Counted from the first letter of the stretch, positions 15,691 through 24,616 are shown. The stretch: DNA of 64,000 nucleotides from Phosphitispora fastidiosa (GCF_019008365.1 NZ_JAHHUL010000002.1:186001-250000), one strand, 5' to 3'. Notes: a model not told the origin generated them from the sequence alone. Program-made: numbers and translations.

Positions 15691-17679
15691 TTAGATTTCC
15701 GTAATGTCTGACCCGCCTGCGACCTGGGCAATGCGGAAGATTACAAATTCGGCAGGCTTAACCGGGGCCACACCTATCAGAACTATCAGCCGACCGTTGT
15801 CAATATCGTCCTGAGTCATGGTTGTCCGGTCCGCCTTGACAAAAAAAGCCTCTTCCGGTTTAGCGCCCATCAGGGCCCCATCACGCCAGACCCTGGTCAG
15901 AAATTCCGTGATGGTCCGTTTCACCCTGGCCCAGAGTCTTTCATTATTAGGTTCAAAGACCACCCACTGGGTCCCTTCCTCAATGGATTCCTCCATAAAC
16001 AGGAACAGCCTGCGAACATTAATATACTTCCACAATGGGTCACTGGACAGGGTCCGGGCCCCCCACACCCTGATGCCGCGTCCAGGGAAGGCGCGAATAC
16101 AGTTCACCCCTCTGGGATTCAGCACATCCTGTTCACCCTTGGTTATTTGAAATTCCAAATCCATTGCGCCCCTGACGATTTCATTTGCAGGGGCTTTATG
16201 AACACCCCTTTCGGTATCACTCCGGGCATAAATGCCGGCCACATGTCCACCTGGCGGGCACAGCCTGAGCAGCCCCACTCCCGAATCCACCACCTTCAGC
16301 CAAGGATAATAGAAGGCGGCATATTTGCTGTCATTACTGTTGCGCGGATTTAATGCAGATATATTTGCTGAACTCTGGGCAGCATCAATGATGGCAAAAC
16401 GATCTTTAAGGGATTCACAGTGGGTAATCAGCGCCCCTGCCAGCCCATCAACAGCCAGGGCATTGGGAGTATAGATAATGGAAATCTCATCAACCTCGGC
16501 AAAACCGGATAATCCTTTGCGTTTGCCCGGCTCATTAGTATCAAATCTCTCATAATCACCCAAAACAAGTTCCGGAGCCAGGTCAATTATCCTGTATGCA
16601 GAGGTGTCATCAGGTATAATCTCCCACTCCAAGTCCAAAGTGACAACCCGATCGGCGCCGTCATAGTCGGAAACTGCGCGCACCTGACCCTTGCCTGTCC
16701 CTCCGGTAATCTCAAGACACATTCCCTGATAAGCATCATCAGTAGCTGCGGCGCCTTCATCAAGTGTGATATTCCCTGCCCCCGCATCCATAACGCTGCC
16801 TTGCCAAACCAGCGAATCCAGCCCATCCCCCAGGTATGCCAGCAGGTAGACCCGGTATGTGGAAGTAATATCCGGAACAATTGTCCAGTCTGAATCCACT
16901 GTCGCAACCCCGGCAGCTCCGTCATAATCAGTAACTTTACGCACCTGGCCGCTGCCTGTTCCCCCGGTAATCTCAAGGCACATCCCCTTGTAGGCATCAT
17001 CGATACCGGAAGCCCCGGCAGCCAGGGTCACTGTCCCTTCCCCGCCGCCCCGGGCTGTGCCGCTGTGCCCGGTATCGGGCATAGCTCCGGAATCGCCTGC
17101 AGCCAGACTCCACCTGACGAGATTGGATATCCCATTAATCCTTTTTTCATAGTAATCCGGTGAATTTTCATTAACGGTAAGATTATCAAAAACCTCTGTC
17201 AGCGATGGCCGCGGGGTGGAAACATTATCAGTTTCCGGGTCAAATAAGTTTTGAGGCGCCTGGTTCCAATAGAATAGGCCCACCCTGAACCCGCCAAAGG
17301 TACCCGGTGTTATCTTTACTGCTACCCGGTTCCCCCAGGCTCCTTCGCCTACAGCTGCAACTGTAAGAACATTTTCTGTTTCCTTTTGCAGTTTTAACCA
17401 GGCCGTCTGGGAACTTGCTTTGACAATTCTTCCTATATAGCATCTCTGACCACCGTTTTCAAAAAACCCCTGTACTGTATAGGGAAGGTATTTGTCAGCC
17501 CCACAGTAACCGCCGAATACCCGTTGGAATTCAAGCCAACTGGTAACTAATCCGGGAATGGTCGGACCCCGTTCAGTTTCACCGAGAAATCCGGCCGTGC
17601 TCGTGCTTACTCCCTCGATAGGCTTCCCGCCAATTTCAATTTCTTCGACATACACTCCGGGCGATAAGTATTCCGGCAT
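15691..17679 (-). CDS. Contractile sheath protein with tandem surface insert (Afp2-4-type)
   Basis: This 662-residue sheath begins MPEYLSPGVYVEEIEIGGKP and ends with the conserved FVIFRIAQVAGGSDITEI. The C-terminal half has GRGIRVWGARTLSSDPLWKY, IEEGTQWVVFEPNNERLW and RTMTQDD-type segments of tail sheath family PF04984. It is nearly colinear with the 510-residue paralogue upstream but has ~150 extra residues (about 212-365). These form two copies of a ~70-residue module centred on DDAY(K/Q)GMCLEITGGTG(S/K)GQVR. In known sheath structures, such extra domains project from the outer surface of the sheath and do not take part in contraction. ATG start with GGAGG upstream. Confidence 0.95.
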   Translation of the reverse strand: MPEYLSPGVYVEEIEIGGKPIEGVSTSTAGFLGETERGPTIPGLVTSWLEFQRVFGGYCGADKYLPYTVQGFFENGGQRCYIGRIVKASSQTAWLKLQKETENVLTVAAVGEGAWGNRVAVKITPGTFGGFRVGLFYWNQAPQNLFDPETDNVSTPRPSLTEVFDNLTVNENSPDYYEKRINGISNLVRWSLAAGDSGAMPDTGHSGTARGGGEGTVTLAAGASGIDDAYKGMCLEITGGTGSGQVRKVTDYDGAAGVATVDSDWTIVPDITSTYRVYLLAYLGDGLDSLVWQGSVMDAGAGNITLDEGAAATDDAYQGMCLEITGGTGKGQVRAVSDYDGADRVVTLDLEWEIIPDDTSAYRIIDLAPELVLGDYERFDTNEPGKRKGLSGFAEVDEISIIYTPNALAVDGLAGALITHCESLKDRFAIIDAAQSSANISALNPRNSNDSKYAAFYYPWLKVVDSGVGLLRLCPPGGHVAGIYARSDTERGVHKAPANEIVRGAMDLEFQITKGEQDVLNPRGVNCIRAFPGRGIRVWGARTLSSDPLWKYINVRRLFLFMEESIEEGTQWVVFEPNNERLWARVKRTITEFLTRVWRDGALMGAKPEEAFFVKADRTTMTQDDIDNGRLIVLIGVAPVKPAEFVIFRIAQVAGGSDITEI
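16585..17046. repeat. Tandem duplication of a ~70-residue module inside the long sheath gene
   Basis: Translated from the minus strand, residues ~212-279 and ~297-365 of the sheath share DDAYKGMCLEITGGTGSGQV / DDAYQGMCLEITGGTGKGQV, then SDYDGA or TDYDGA, a Val-Thr-rich strand, and a closing W(T/E)I(V/I)PD segment. The paralogous sheath at 17698-19230 lacks both copies. The motif resembles modules in phage fibre and appendage proteins. Confidence 0.85.
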
Positions 17680-17697
17680 CTCCTTTCCTCCTCTTCA

Positions 17698-19230
17698 TTA
17701 GCCTTCACTGACATCCGAACCGCCCGCAAACTGAGCGATGCGGAAAATAACAAATTCAGCCGGTTTAACCGGCGCGACACCAATGAGGACAATCAAGCGC
17801 CCATTATCGATATCATCCTGAGTCATCGTGGTCCGGTCAACCTTGACGAAAAATGCCTCTTCAGGCTTGGTTCCCATGAGAGCCCCATCCCGCCAGACCC
17901 TGGTCAGGAATTCCGTCAGGGTGCGCCTGACCCTGGCCCAGAGTTTCTCATTGTTGGGCTCAAAAACCACCCATTGGGTACCCTCATCTATCGATTCTTC
18001 CAAATAGATGAATAACCGGCGCACATTAATATATTTCCACAGGGTATCACTGGAAAGGGTCCTGGCCCCCCATATCCGAATGCCTCTTCCCGGGAAGAAG
18101 CGGATACAATTGACACCTCTCGGGTTTAAGATATCCTGCTCACCCTTGGTGATTTGAAATTCCAGGTCAACTGCCCCACGCACAACCTCATTTGCCGGGG
18201 CTTTGTGCACTCCCCGTTCGGCATCGGTGCGGGCATAAATACCGGCCATATGTCCCCCGGGGGGAACTAACCGTCTCATCCCGGCAACAGGATCAACTAC
18301 CCTAAGCCACGGGTAATAGAAGGCTGCATACTTTGTCTCGTTATCACTCCTGGGGTCAAGTGAGGCTACGCCTGCCGACCCCTGGGCAGCATCAATCAAG
18401 GCAAACCGGTCTTTGAGATTTTCACAGTGGGTAATCACAGCCCCCACCAGACCATTTACTGCCTGGGCATTAGGGGAGTATACCAACGATATCTCATCAA
18501 CTTCGCTAAATCCCGATAACCCCTTGCGCTTTCCGGGTTCATTGGTATCAGTCCTGGTATAATCAGCCAGGACCAGAGGCCCGGTCCCGTCATCTCCCCC
18601 GGCAAGCCAGGTTACTGCCAGAACATCCGGAACGGCGCCGGAATCACCCGACTGTTTAGTCACGGTAATCAAGTTTGAAATCCCGTTAACCCTTTTGGTA
18701 TAATAATCCGCTGATGCCTCAACAACGGAGAGATTGTCAAACACCTCTGTGACAGCCGGGCGCGGCTTGGCAGTCAGGTCATTATCCGGGTCATATAATG
18801 AAACAGGAACATCCTTCCAGTAAAACAAACTGAGTTTAAAGCCGCTGAAGGTTCCCGCTGTTGCTTTGACGGCTATCCTGGTCCCCCATGAGCCCTCACC
18901 GACTGCAGCAACTGTCAGGGCATTGGCTGTGCCCTGCTTGAGTTTAAATGAAGCGGTCCCCGCGCCTGTTTTAACAATCCTGCCAATAAAGCAGCGCTGT
19001 CCGCCATTGTCAAAAAACCCCTGAACAGAATAAGGCAGGTACTTGTCAGCCCCAAAATACCCGCCAAACACCCTCTGGTAATCAAGCCAGCTGGTAACCA
19101 GGCGGGGTATGGCCGGCCCTCTCTCGGTCTCTCCCAAAAATCCGGCAGTACTGGTCGAAACCCCGGCAACCGGTTTGGCCCCAATTTCGATTTCCTCAAC
19201 ATATACACCAGGTGATAAGTATTCCGGCAA
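17698..19230 (-). CDS. Contractile sheath protein, short paralogue (Afp2-4-type)
   Basis: This 510-residue sheath starts at a TTG (19230), preceded by GGAGGAGAGG, and reads MPEYLSPGVYVEEIEIGAKP. It shares most of its sequence with the 662-residue sheath downstream, including TERGPAIPRLVTSWLDYQRV, GRGIRIWGARTLSSDTLWKY and FVIFRIAQFAGGSDVSEG. Its length and composition fit a core sheath subunit with no decoration. Two or more sheath paralogues are normal in eCIS; they may form different rings or the baseplate-proximal collar. The TTG start may lower its translation relative to the next gene. Confidence 0.95.
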   Translation of the reverse strand: MPEYLSPGVYVEEIEIGAKPVAGVSTSTAGFLGETERGPAIPRLVTSWLDYQRVFGGYFGADKYLPYSVQGFFDNGGQRCFIGRIVKTGAGTASFKLKQGTANALTVAAVGEGSWGTRIAVKATAGTFSGFKLSLFYWKDVPVSLYDPDNDLTAKPRPAVTEVFDNLSVVEASADYYTKRVNGISNLITVTKQSGDSGAVPDVLAVTWLAGGDDGTGPLVLADYTRTDTNEPGKRKGLSGFSEVDEISLVYSPNAQAVNGLVGAVITHCENLKDRFALIDAAQGSAGVASLDPRSDNETKYAAFYYPWLRVVDPVAGMRRLVPPGGHMAGIYARTDAERGVHKAPANEVVRGAVDLEFQITKGEQDILNPRGVNCIRFFPGRGIRIWGARTLSSDTLWKYINVRRLFIYLEESIDEGTQWVVFEPNNEKLWARVRRTLTEFLTRVWRDGALMGTKPEEAFFVKVDRTTMTQDDIDNGRLIVLIGVAPVKPAEFVIFRIAQFAGGSDVSEG

Positions 19231-19264
19231 TTCCCTCTCCTCCTTTTTTTCTACCGGTCGAATT

Positions 19265-20116
19265 TCAAAGGACTATCTTCCCCAGGGAGGCCAGGCCTCC
19301 TTCACAGACTTCCACCTCCCGCACCTCTGTCTGGTAACCCGGACAGCTTAAGTTTAATACTGTCAGGAATTTGTCATTTTTTAATGTCCTGAAATAAACA
19401 ACATATTCTCCCCTGCTGCTGGTCTCGGTTTTCACAGTGCTATCCGGTATCAGCAGAAATAGGGGGGTATTCAATAAATGCTTAAACTGCAGGGGTTTCG
19501 TCAATTCAAATGGTTTGGAGTTATTTTCAGGCAGGGGGGCGGCAATCCGGCAAAATTCGGTATGTGACCGGTTGGAATCCTTGAGCGCCAGGTAATCCCC
19601 GCTGTGCAACAACCCATTTATGCCAATCAGCTTGATTAACGTGTCTCCGGCATCAGGAGCAGGATTACCTACTCTGGCTTTGACTGCAGTCTCCGGCAGC
19701 ATAATTTCCGCAGATACCCCGGCCCCGGGTATCCCCTGCCCAGTCTGGTCATATACCATTCCGCGCAGCAGGGTGGCTCCATCCGGAAAAGGATATCCCG
19801 GATTCGGCCTAAGCGTGATATTAGCCACAGGACTTCGCTTATCAAGAACTCCGGTATCTACAATAGTTTCCGTATCAAAATAATAATCCGCCCGTACCGC
19901 CACTTGATATACCCCGGAAGGCAAATTAGAAAAGACATGATACCCGCTGGCGGTTTTAACCGCATTGCAGCTGCAATCCCTGATAAAAACGCTGACCCTG
20001 CCGGCAGGGTATCCGCCGGTATAATCATCTATCAGCCTGACAGCAAGGGAAACCTGGCTGTGGGTCTGTTCTAACAAATAACGGTCACTCAGATAACAGT
20101 CACTCATAAATATCAC
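19265..20116 (-). CDS. Carboxypeptidase-regulatory-like domain protein of the eCIS operon
   Basis: This 283-residue protein has no signal peptide and contains two beta-sandwich domains: VSLAVRLIDDYTGGYPAGRV...FSNLPSGVYQVAVRADYYFD, then TLLRGMVYDQTGQGIPGAGV with a late YQTEVREVEV strand. This is the pattern of carboxypeptidase regulatory-like (CarboxypepD_reg) folds. It lies between the terminator-like and sheath genes, so it is probably a structural or decoration protein. The GTG start at 20116 is uncertain: an ATG 9 nt later is possible, and the nearest GAGGAAA is somewhat far from both. I do not know a defined role. Confidence 0.75.
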   Translation of the reverse strand: MIFMSDCYLSDRYLLEQTHSQVSLAVRLIDDYTGGYPAGRVSVFIRDCSCNAVKTASGYHVFSNLPSGVYQVAVRADYYFDTETIVDTGVLDKRSPVANITLRPNPGYPFPDGATLLRGMVYDQTGQGIPGAGVSAEIMLPETAVKARVGNPAPDAGDTLIKLIGINGLLHSGDYLALKDSNRSHTEFCRIAAPLPENNSKPFELTKPLQFKHLLNTPLFLLIPDSTVKTETSSRGEYVVYFRTLKNDKFLTVLNLSCPGYQTEVREVEVCEGGLASLGKIVL

Positions 20117-20125
20117 TCATTGGAA

Positions 20126-20722
20126 TCATTTCCTCGTTTCTGTCTTGTAGTACTCTGTTTTTTGCACCACTACCCGCTGTGTTTCCACAGTCCGTGCCGA
20201 ATCAATGGCCACCGGTGTAACCAGGTAACCTACTGACGGGTGGTAATGACTGGTAGGAAAAGAGGTCCAGATCTTGTTGAGTTCTTCCATTGAGAGGGAA
20301 TTCAGGGTTATCCGGAATTCCTCATCTACTCCTGTTAAATTCCCCTGCAGGACCGACCCCCGGAGAATAGGGTTATCATAAAGGACACGCATCGCTCTAC
20401 CTAATATCCGGTGTTCTTCCAGAGTCCGTTCTGTAAGGTCAGGAATCTGGTTGGCAGCATAGGTCGTCAGAATATAGTACAGATCCACAGTAAGCGGCGG
20501 CTGGCGCAGTCCTGATAAATGTTCCTGTAAAACCTCCCTGTTTTTTAAATAGGCGTTTTCGGAAACGCTGTACAGGAACAGGGTTAACCGGATACTGTGC
20601 CCTTCCACATCGGCAGGAGATAAAAGGTCAATGGAATCGGGATTCACCAAATCGCTCATATTATCTCTCAACAGCTTAATCAAAGTCTCCCCTACATCTG
20701 CAATAACAGTATAATCACCCAT
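20126..20722 (-). CDS. DUF4255 family tail terminator-like protein (Afp16/Pvc16-type)
   Basis: This 198-residue protein starts MGDYTVIADVGETLIKLLRD and has IDLLSPADVEGHSIRLTLFL, YSVSENAYLKNRE, PLTVDLYYILTTYAANQI and a conserved WTSFPTSHYHPSVGYLVTPV. These match DUF4255, whose members cap the distal end of the tube and sheath in Afp/PVC. It lies between the ATPase gene and the sheath genes, as afp15-afp16 are paired elsewhere. ATG start with GGGAGA upstream. Confidence 0.92.
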   Translation of the reverse strand: MGDYTVIADVGETLIKLLRDNMSDLVNPDSIDLLSPADVEGHSIRLTLFLYSVSENAYLKNREVLQEHLSGLRQPPLTVDLYYILTTYAANQIPDLTERTLEEHRILGRAMRVLYDNPILRGSVLQGNLTGVDEEFRITLNSLSMEELNKIWTSFPTSHYHPSVGYLVTPVAIDSARTVETQRVVVQKTEYYKTETRK

Positions 20723-20795
20723 ATTTCTTATACATCTCCCTATATCTCGGAAATAGAACTCTTTTTTATGTTCAATACTGTGTACCTTGAACTTC

Positions 20796-20826
20796 GCATT
20801 TCCGCCAGCATTGGCTCCGGAAATGC
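20796..20826 (-). other. Intra-operon hairpin between ATPase and DUF4255 genes
   Basis: GCATTTCCG (20796-20804) and CGGAAATGC (20818-20826) form a perfect 9-bp stem with a 13-nt loop, directly after the ATPase stop codon. There is no U-tract, so it is more likely an RNA processing or stability element than a terminator. Confidence 0.45.
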
Positions 20827-23070
20827 CTAGTCAAGGCATGCAAAGTATTGCCCAAAGTCCTCCGGCATGCAAATTTTCCCCATCTTTTGGAGTTCACGTT
20901 TGGTAGCCCGGATAAGGTGTTTCATCTCTATCTCAGGTGAAGCTTCCGCCGCCATAAAGGCAGCAGTCAGAACAATGTTTTTGATATTACCGCCAGTAAT
21001 ATTGTACTTCCGGGCCAGAAACCCCAGGTCCAGGTCACCGCTTCGCGGCGCTTCCGGGGGAAACATAACCTGCCAGATTCTTTCCCGGTACTCGTCGTTG
21101 GGAAAGGGAAACTCAATAATAAACTGCAGTCTCCTGACAAATGCCTGATCCATATTTTTACGCAGGTTGGAAGCCAGTATGGTAACTCCGTCATATTCCT
21201 CCATTTTCTGCAGAAGGTAAGCTGTTTCTATATTAGCATACCGGTCATGGGCATCTTTGACTTCAGACCTTTTTCCAAACAAGGCATCTGCCTCGTCAAA
21301 AAATAGGATGGCATTACTGGTATACGCTTCACGGAAAATATTCTGCAGGTTTTTTTCCGTTTCTCCTATATATTTGCTGATTATCTGTGATAAATCAATT
21401 TTATACAATTCAAGCCCCAGCTCACCCGCTATAACCTCAGCAGCCATTGTCTTGCCTGTTCCCGGAGGACCGCAGAACAAGGCGCTGAGACCCTTCCCCG
21501 ATGATAGTTTACGGTTAAACCCCCAGTCTCCGAATACAATGTGCCGGTATTTTACCTGCCGGCATATTTCACTGAGCTGCTGCATCTGATCATCCGGCAG
21601 GATAAGTTCTTCCCAGGAATACCTGGGAACAACCTTTTGCGCCAACCGGCTTAACTTCTGATTTGACTGGCTGCGGCAGGCACAGTTAAGGTCATCCCAG
21701 TTTATTGCGCCCTGACCTTCGGAGCGCCAGCCTGCCAGATCTTTTGCCATAAAATAAGCATCTCTGATCTGCCCCGGAGTGAACCGGAATTTTCCGGCCA
21801 ACTCCCCAAAGTCTATGCTGCCCTCCAAATAGCCGCCTCCGCTGATTTTTTCCCACACTCTCTGTCTGGTCTTTTCGTCAGGAAGGGGAAGTTCCAGGGC
21901 TGCAAAAAAACCTGTTCCTGACATGCCCTGAGGTGACCAGGGCCGGCTGCTAAGTAAGAAGGTAAGCCTCGTAAACACCCGGCAGACATCAAGAACCAGC
22001 TTTATATTGGTCTTATTTTCGTCAGTCTCATCAACCAGCCTGTCGAAATTCTCCAGACACAGCCCTGCCTGCTGCAGCAGCGCTTCCCGGCCCAAAACCC
22101 ACATTATCTCTCTAAATGGCTGGCTGCTGTCCAGCATTTCCCCTGCATCTGCAATGAGGATTGGCAATCCTGCGTGATAACAGACAGTTTCTGCCAGGGT
22201 CTGCTTTCCTGCGCCGTAACGCCCCGAAAAATTAAGAATAACATTCCGGCCCTGGGAGCCGTTATTATTTAATTGATAGGCCACACAACCCTGCAGCCTG
22301 TCAATTACCTCCTGCTCAATGTGAACTTCAGCCGGCCCCTCAGGAAAGGACAGCCGGATAATTGAGTTCAGCCTGGCATCCGGTTCTCCGGATTCCAACA
22401 AAAAGCCGGTTATCCGGTCATCCAGCTTAAGGAATCGTGATAGCAGCGGACGCATATTGTCAGGAACCTTATCACCGATTTGGAGCAGCCCGTATTTTAC
22501 CAAGGGCGCCTCATGGCCAAAGACAGACCGGGCCTCTGCCTTTTCTGCTGCCGTATGGCAAAAGAGGTTAATAGCCATGCCTACACAGGGCTTTTTGCGG
22601 TTTATGTCATCCTGCAGGTAGGCATAAAGTTTTTCGTACTTGGAATCAATTTCAGGAGCCAAACAGATCAGCAGGCAGAATTCTTCAAATGAGGACAGGT
22701 GAAACAGCCTCGACAGATGATGCAGTGACAGATACCCTCCCTGAGCAATAGTGGCTGAGCGGCGCTTCCGAACTTGCAGCTCCAGATTTCTTAAGGCTCC
22801 TCTTAAAAATCCCGCCTTGTTGTCATCATCGCCGGGCCTCTGATCTTCCGAATGCGGAGCAGTAGAACCAGCTAACAATCCCTCAATCTCTTCCCGGGTC
22901 AAAACAAGCCCCTTGAACTGGTCCAGAGGATTATCAGCCTGGCAGCGCTGCTGCCTGACCACTTCAGAATATATCAGCAAATCCAATCTTCTCATCTCAT
23001 CAAGGAGATAAGCCAAGCTGGAAGAATATGGCTCATTTATATCTGCAACTATGTCCACAGCCCTAACCAA
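20827..23070 (-). CDS. eCIS AAA+ ATPase with two AAA modules (Afp15/Pvc15-type)
   Basis: The C-terminal module carries Walker A GPPGTGKT (about residue 534), Walker B FFDEADALFG (about 589) and a sensor/arginine-finger stretch (LASNLRKNMDQAFVRRLQF). A more N-terminal, degenerate module (NFSGRYGAGKQTLAETV, about residue 281) lies before it. The first 200 residues are helical and lack known motifs. This two-module layout is that of the ATPase conserved in eCIS loci, which is thought to assist assembly. The open frame extends to 23112, but the best RBS (AGAGGTGATC) points to a TTG at 23070 (MVRAVDIVADINEPYSS); the start is therefore uncertain. It is the first gene after the promoter at 23256-23284. 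Confidence 0.88.
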   Translation of the reverse strand: MVRAVDIVADINEPYSSSLAYLLDEMRRLDLLIYSEVVRQQRCQADNPLDQFKGLVLTREEIEGLLAGSTAPHSEDQRPGDDDNKAGFLRGALRNLELQVRKRRSATIAQGGYLSLHHLSRLFHLSSFEEFCLLICLAPEIDSKYEKLYAYLQDDINRKKPCVGMAINLFCHTAAEKAEARSVFGHEAPLVKYGLLQIGDKVPDNMRPLLSRFLKLDDRITGFLLESGEPDARLNSIIRLSFPEGPAEVHIEQEVIDRLQGCVAYQLNNNGSQGRNVILNFSGRYGAGKQTLAETVCYHAGLPILIADAGEMLDSSQPFREIMWVLGREALLQQAGLCLENFDRLVDETDENKTNIKLVLDVCRVFTRLTFLLSSRPWSPQGMSGTGFFAALELPLPDEKTRQRVWEKISGGGYLEGSIDFGELAGKFRFTPGQIRDAYFMAKDLAGWRSEGQGAINWDDLNCACRSQSNQKLSRLAQKVVPRYSWEELILPDDQMQQLSEICRQVKYRHIVFGDWGFNRKLSSGKGLSALFCGPPGTGKTMAAEVIAGELGLELYKIDLSQIISKYIGETEKNLQNIFREAYTSNAILFFDEADALFGKRSEVKDAHDRYANIETAYLLQKMEEYDGVTILASNLRKNMDQAFVRRLQFIIEFPFPNDEYRERIWQVMFPPEAPRSGDLDLGFLARKYNITGGNIKNIVLTAAFMAAEASPEIEMKHLIRATKRELQKMGKICMPEDFGQYFACLD

Positions 23071-23255
23071 TATGATCACCTCTGAAACAAATAATGAGCC
23101 TTTTTCAAGCAATAAACAAATATCACTGCTTTTAAAAAACGCTCAAGAACAAACCGTTGATGGTGGGCTCCGCCTCCATTTAAGATTCTCTTTTTTATCA
23201 AATTTTACTTTCCGACAATTCCCTAACTGCTTGTCATTAAAATCATATTTTGGTA

Positions 23256-23284
23256 ATTTTAACATATGGCTGAACCGCTGTCAA
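23256..23284 (-). promoter_or_regulatory. Sigma-A-type promoter of the eCIS operon
   Basis: On the minus strand, TTGACA (23279-23284) and TAAAAT (23256-23261) are separated by exactly 17 nt. It is the only strong promoter-like pair seen in front of the ATPase gene and would give a leader of roughly 180 nt. Confidence 0.7.
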
Positions 23285-23314
23285 ATATAAAAACTGGAAC
23301 CACTAGGGTTCCAG
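23285..23314 (-). terminator. Terminator-like hairpin insulating the eCIS promoter
   Basis: CTGGAACC and GGTTCCAG (23294-23301, 23307-23314) form a perfect 8-bp stem, followed on the minus strand by TTTTTATAT. It ends exactly where the eCIS promoter begins, so it would block read-through into the operon. Confidence 0.6.
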
Positions 23315-23572
23315 ACTGCTGCCTTTCCATCCAAATCATCATTTTTAGGGAATATATGTGGAATTAACGTCATTCATCGACAAATACTGAAATTTTACGA
23401 CAGGATAGCGGTTAACAAGACCTATTCCAATAATTAAAATTAAATAATTTTTACATCTGTCAATTGTGGAATTATCAATTTTGATGAGGTTAATAAGGGC
23501 ACAGTTGGGACATTAGTTCATATAATGAAGTGAATAATTATCAATCAAATCGTTGCAAAGGGTGTGTTATTA

Positions 23573-24103
23573 ATGACAGATAAAATAGAATCCAATCAGG
23601 TTCCGTCTTGTCCCGGAGGGACTTTGTATACTATCATCCCTGGAGATTCATATTTTGGTCTGGCAACAAGGTTTAATGTTACCGTAGATGCATTAATTGC
23701 TGCCAACCCCGGTGCAGATCCACAGAACTTGCAAATAGGACAACAAATTTGTATCCCTGGCGTTCCCGCAGGCACACCATGTCCCGGCGGTTTTCTTTAC
23801 GTAATTAAACCGGGAGACACTTATTACTCGATTGCCCGTCGCTTTGGTACTGTTGTCCCCGCCTTAATTGCCGCTAATCCAGGGGTCGATCCTGACAGTT
23901 TGGTGATAGGTCAATCGATTTGTATTCCTGCTGCCCAGCCTGTTCCATGTCCTGGTGGAAGATTTTATACCATTGTCTCAGGAGATACCTTGTTCAGCAT
24001 TGCCCGTCGTTTTAACACTACTGTTAATGCTTTAATTACTGCCAATCAGGGAATAGACCCAAATAATCTAAGCATAGGCCAGGTGATATGTATTCCGGTG
24101 TAA
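23573..24103 (+). CDS. Protein with three LysM repeats
   Basis: The start is the ATG at 23573, 10 nt after AAGGG; a GTG 9 nt earlier is too close to the RBS. After ~12 residues come three nearly equal units, each opening with CPGG, then Y(T/V)I...GD(S/T), a (F/I)A(T/R)RF segment, ALI(A/T)AN and IGQ.ICIP. These are LysM folds that bind GlcNAc polymers, as in spore-cortex and cell-wall proteins. Each unit carries two Cys (CPGG and ICIP), which could form one disulphide per domain. There is no signal peptide or catalytic domain. It stands alone, divergent from the eCIS operon. A TATAAT at 23521-23526 is a possible -10 without a good -35. Confidence 0.88.
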   Translation: MTDKIESNQVPSCPGGTLYTIIPGDSYFGLATRFNVTVDALIAANPGADPQNLQIGQQICIPGVPAGTPCPGGFLYVIKPGDTYYSIARRFGTVVPALIAANPGVDPDSLVIGQSICIPAAQPVPCPGGRFYTIVSGDTLFSIARRFNTTVNALITANQGIDPNNLSIGQVICIPV

Positions 24104-24139
24104 CATGACCGGCAAAGCTGGAATAACTGTCGGCTAAAC

Positions 24140-24523
24140 CTAGTTTTCGGCTATATACTTTTTGCCCAAGTAATCATAAATGGCCTTTTTTAATGCCCCG
24201 GCCCCCAATACTGAACAGTGTATCTTCTCATCCGGAAGCCCGCCCAGGGCATCAACAATATCAATTTCACTTATGTTTAAGGCATCATAAACGTGTTTCC
24301 CTTTCGCCAGTTCTGTTGTCATACTGCTGGCAGCAACCGCAGCGACACAACCCTTTACCTGAAATTTAATATCTGTGATAACTTCTTGTGTACAGACTTT
24401 GATGGTAATTACCAGATAATCCCCGCATTCTCCGGAACCCATGATTCCCTCCCCATCATGAGTTTCTATTCTGCCCACATTGCGGGGGTTTTGAAAATGG
24501 TCCATAACTGTCTCTGAGAACAA
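24140..24523 (-). CDS. NifU/IscU-type iron-sulphur cluster scaffold protein
   Basis: This 127-residue protein begins MFSETVMDHFQNPRNVGRIE, the standard start of IscU/NifU N-terminal scaffolds. The three cluster-binding Cys are present: C33 in GSGECGD with Asp35, C59 in VKGCVAAVAASS and C103 in IHCSVLGAGAL. The family assembles Fe-S clusters for transfer to client proteins. It is a single-gene unit with its own promoter (24588-24616) and a GGAGGTGG RBS; no IscS or regulator gene is adjacent. The nearby cytochrome modules contain an Fe-S protein that could be a client, which is inference. Confidence 0.93.
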   Translation of the reverse strand: MFSETVMDHFQNPRNVGRIETHDGEGIMGSGECGDYLVITIKVCTQEVITDIKFQVKGCVAAVAASSMTTELAKGKHVYDALNISEIDIVDALGGLPDEKIHCSVLGAGALKKAIYDYLGKKYIAEN

Positions 24524-24567
24524 AGTTCCACCTCCTTACTGGGCTTGTTACAGGATACGCAGCGCCT

Positions 24568-24616
24568 AAGGGCATATGCCCTTTATTATGATACCTTGTT
24601 TCATGCTCTGTGTCAA
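24568..24616 (-). promoter_or_regulatory. Promoter and palindromic operator of the NifU-like gene
   Basis: On the minus strand, TTGACA (24611-24616), 17 nt and TATCAT (24588-24593) form a good sigma-A promoter. Just downstream of the -10, at the expected transcription start, lies a perfect 16-bp palindrome AAGGGCATATGCCCTT (24568-24583). A repressor bound there would block initiation. Confidence 0.65.

Noticed and set aside
1-23112. Prophage or type VI secretion locus
   Set aside because: No capsid, terminase, portal, integrase or lysis gene, and no TssJ/L/M or ClpV. The AAA+ ATPase, DUF4255 and DUF4157 proteins are eCIS markers.
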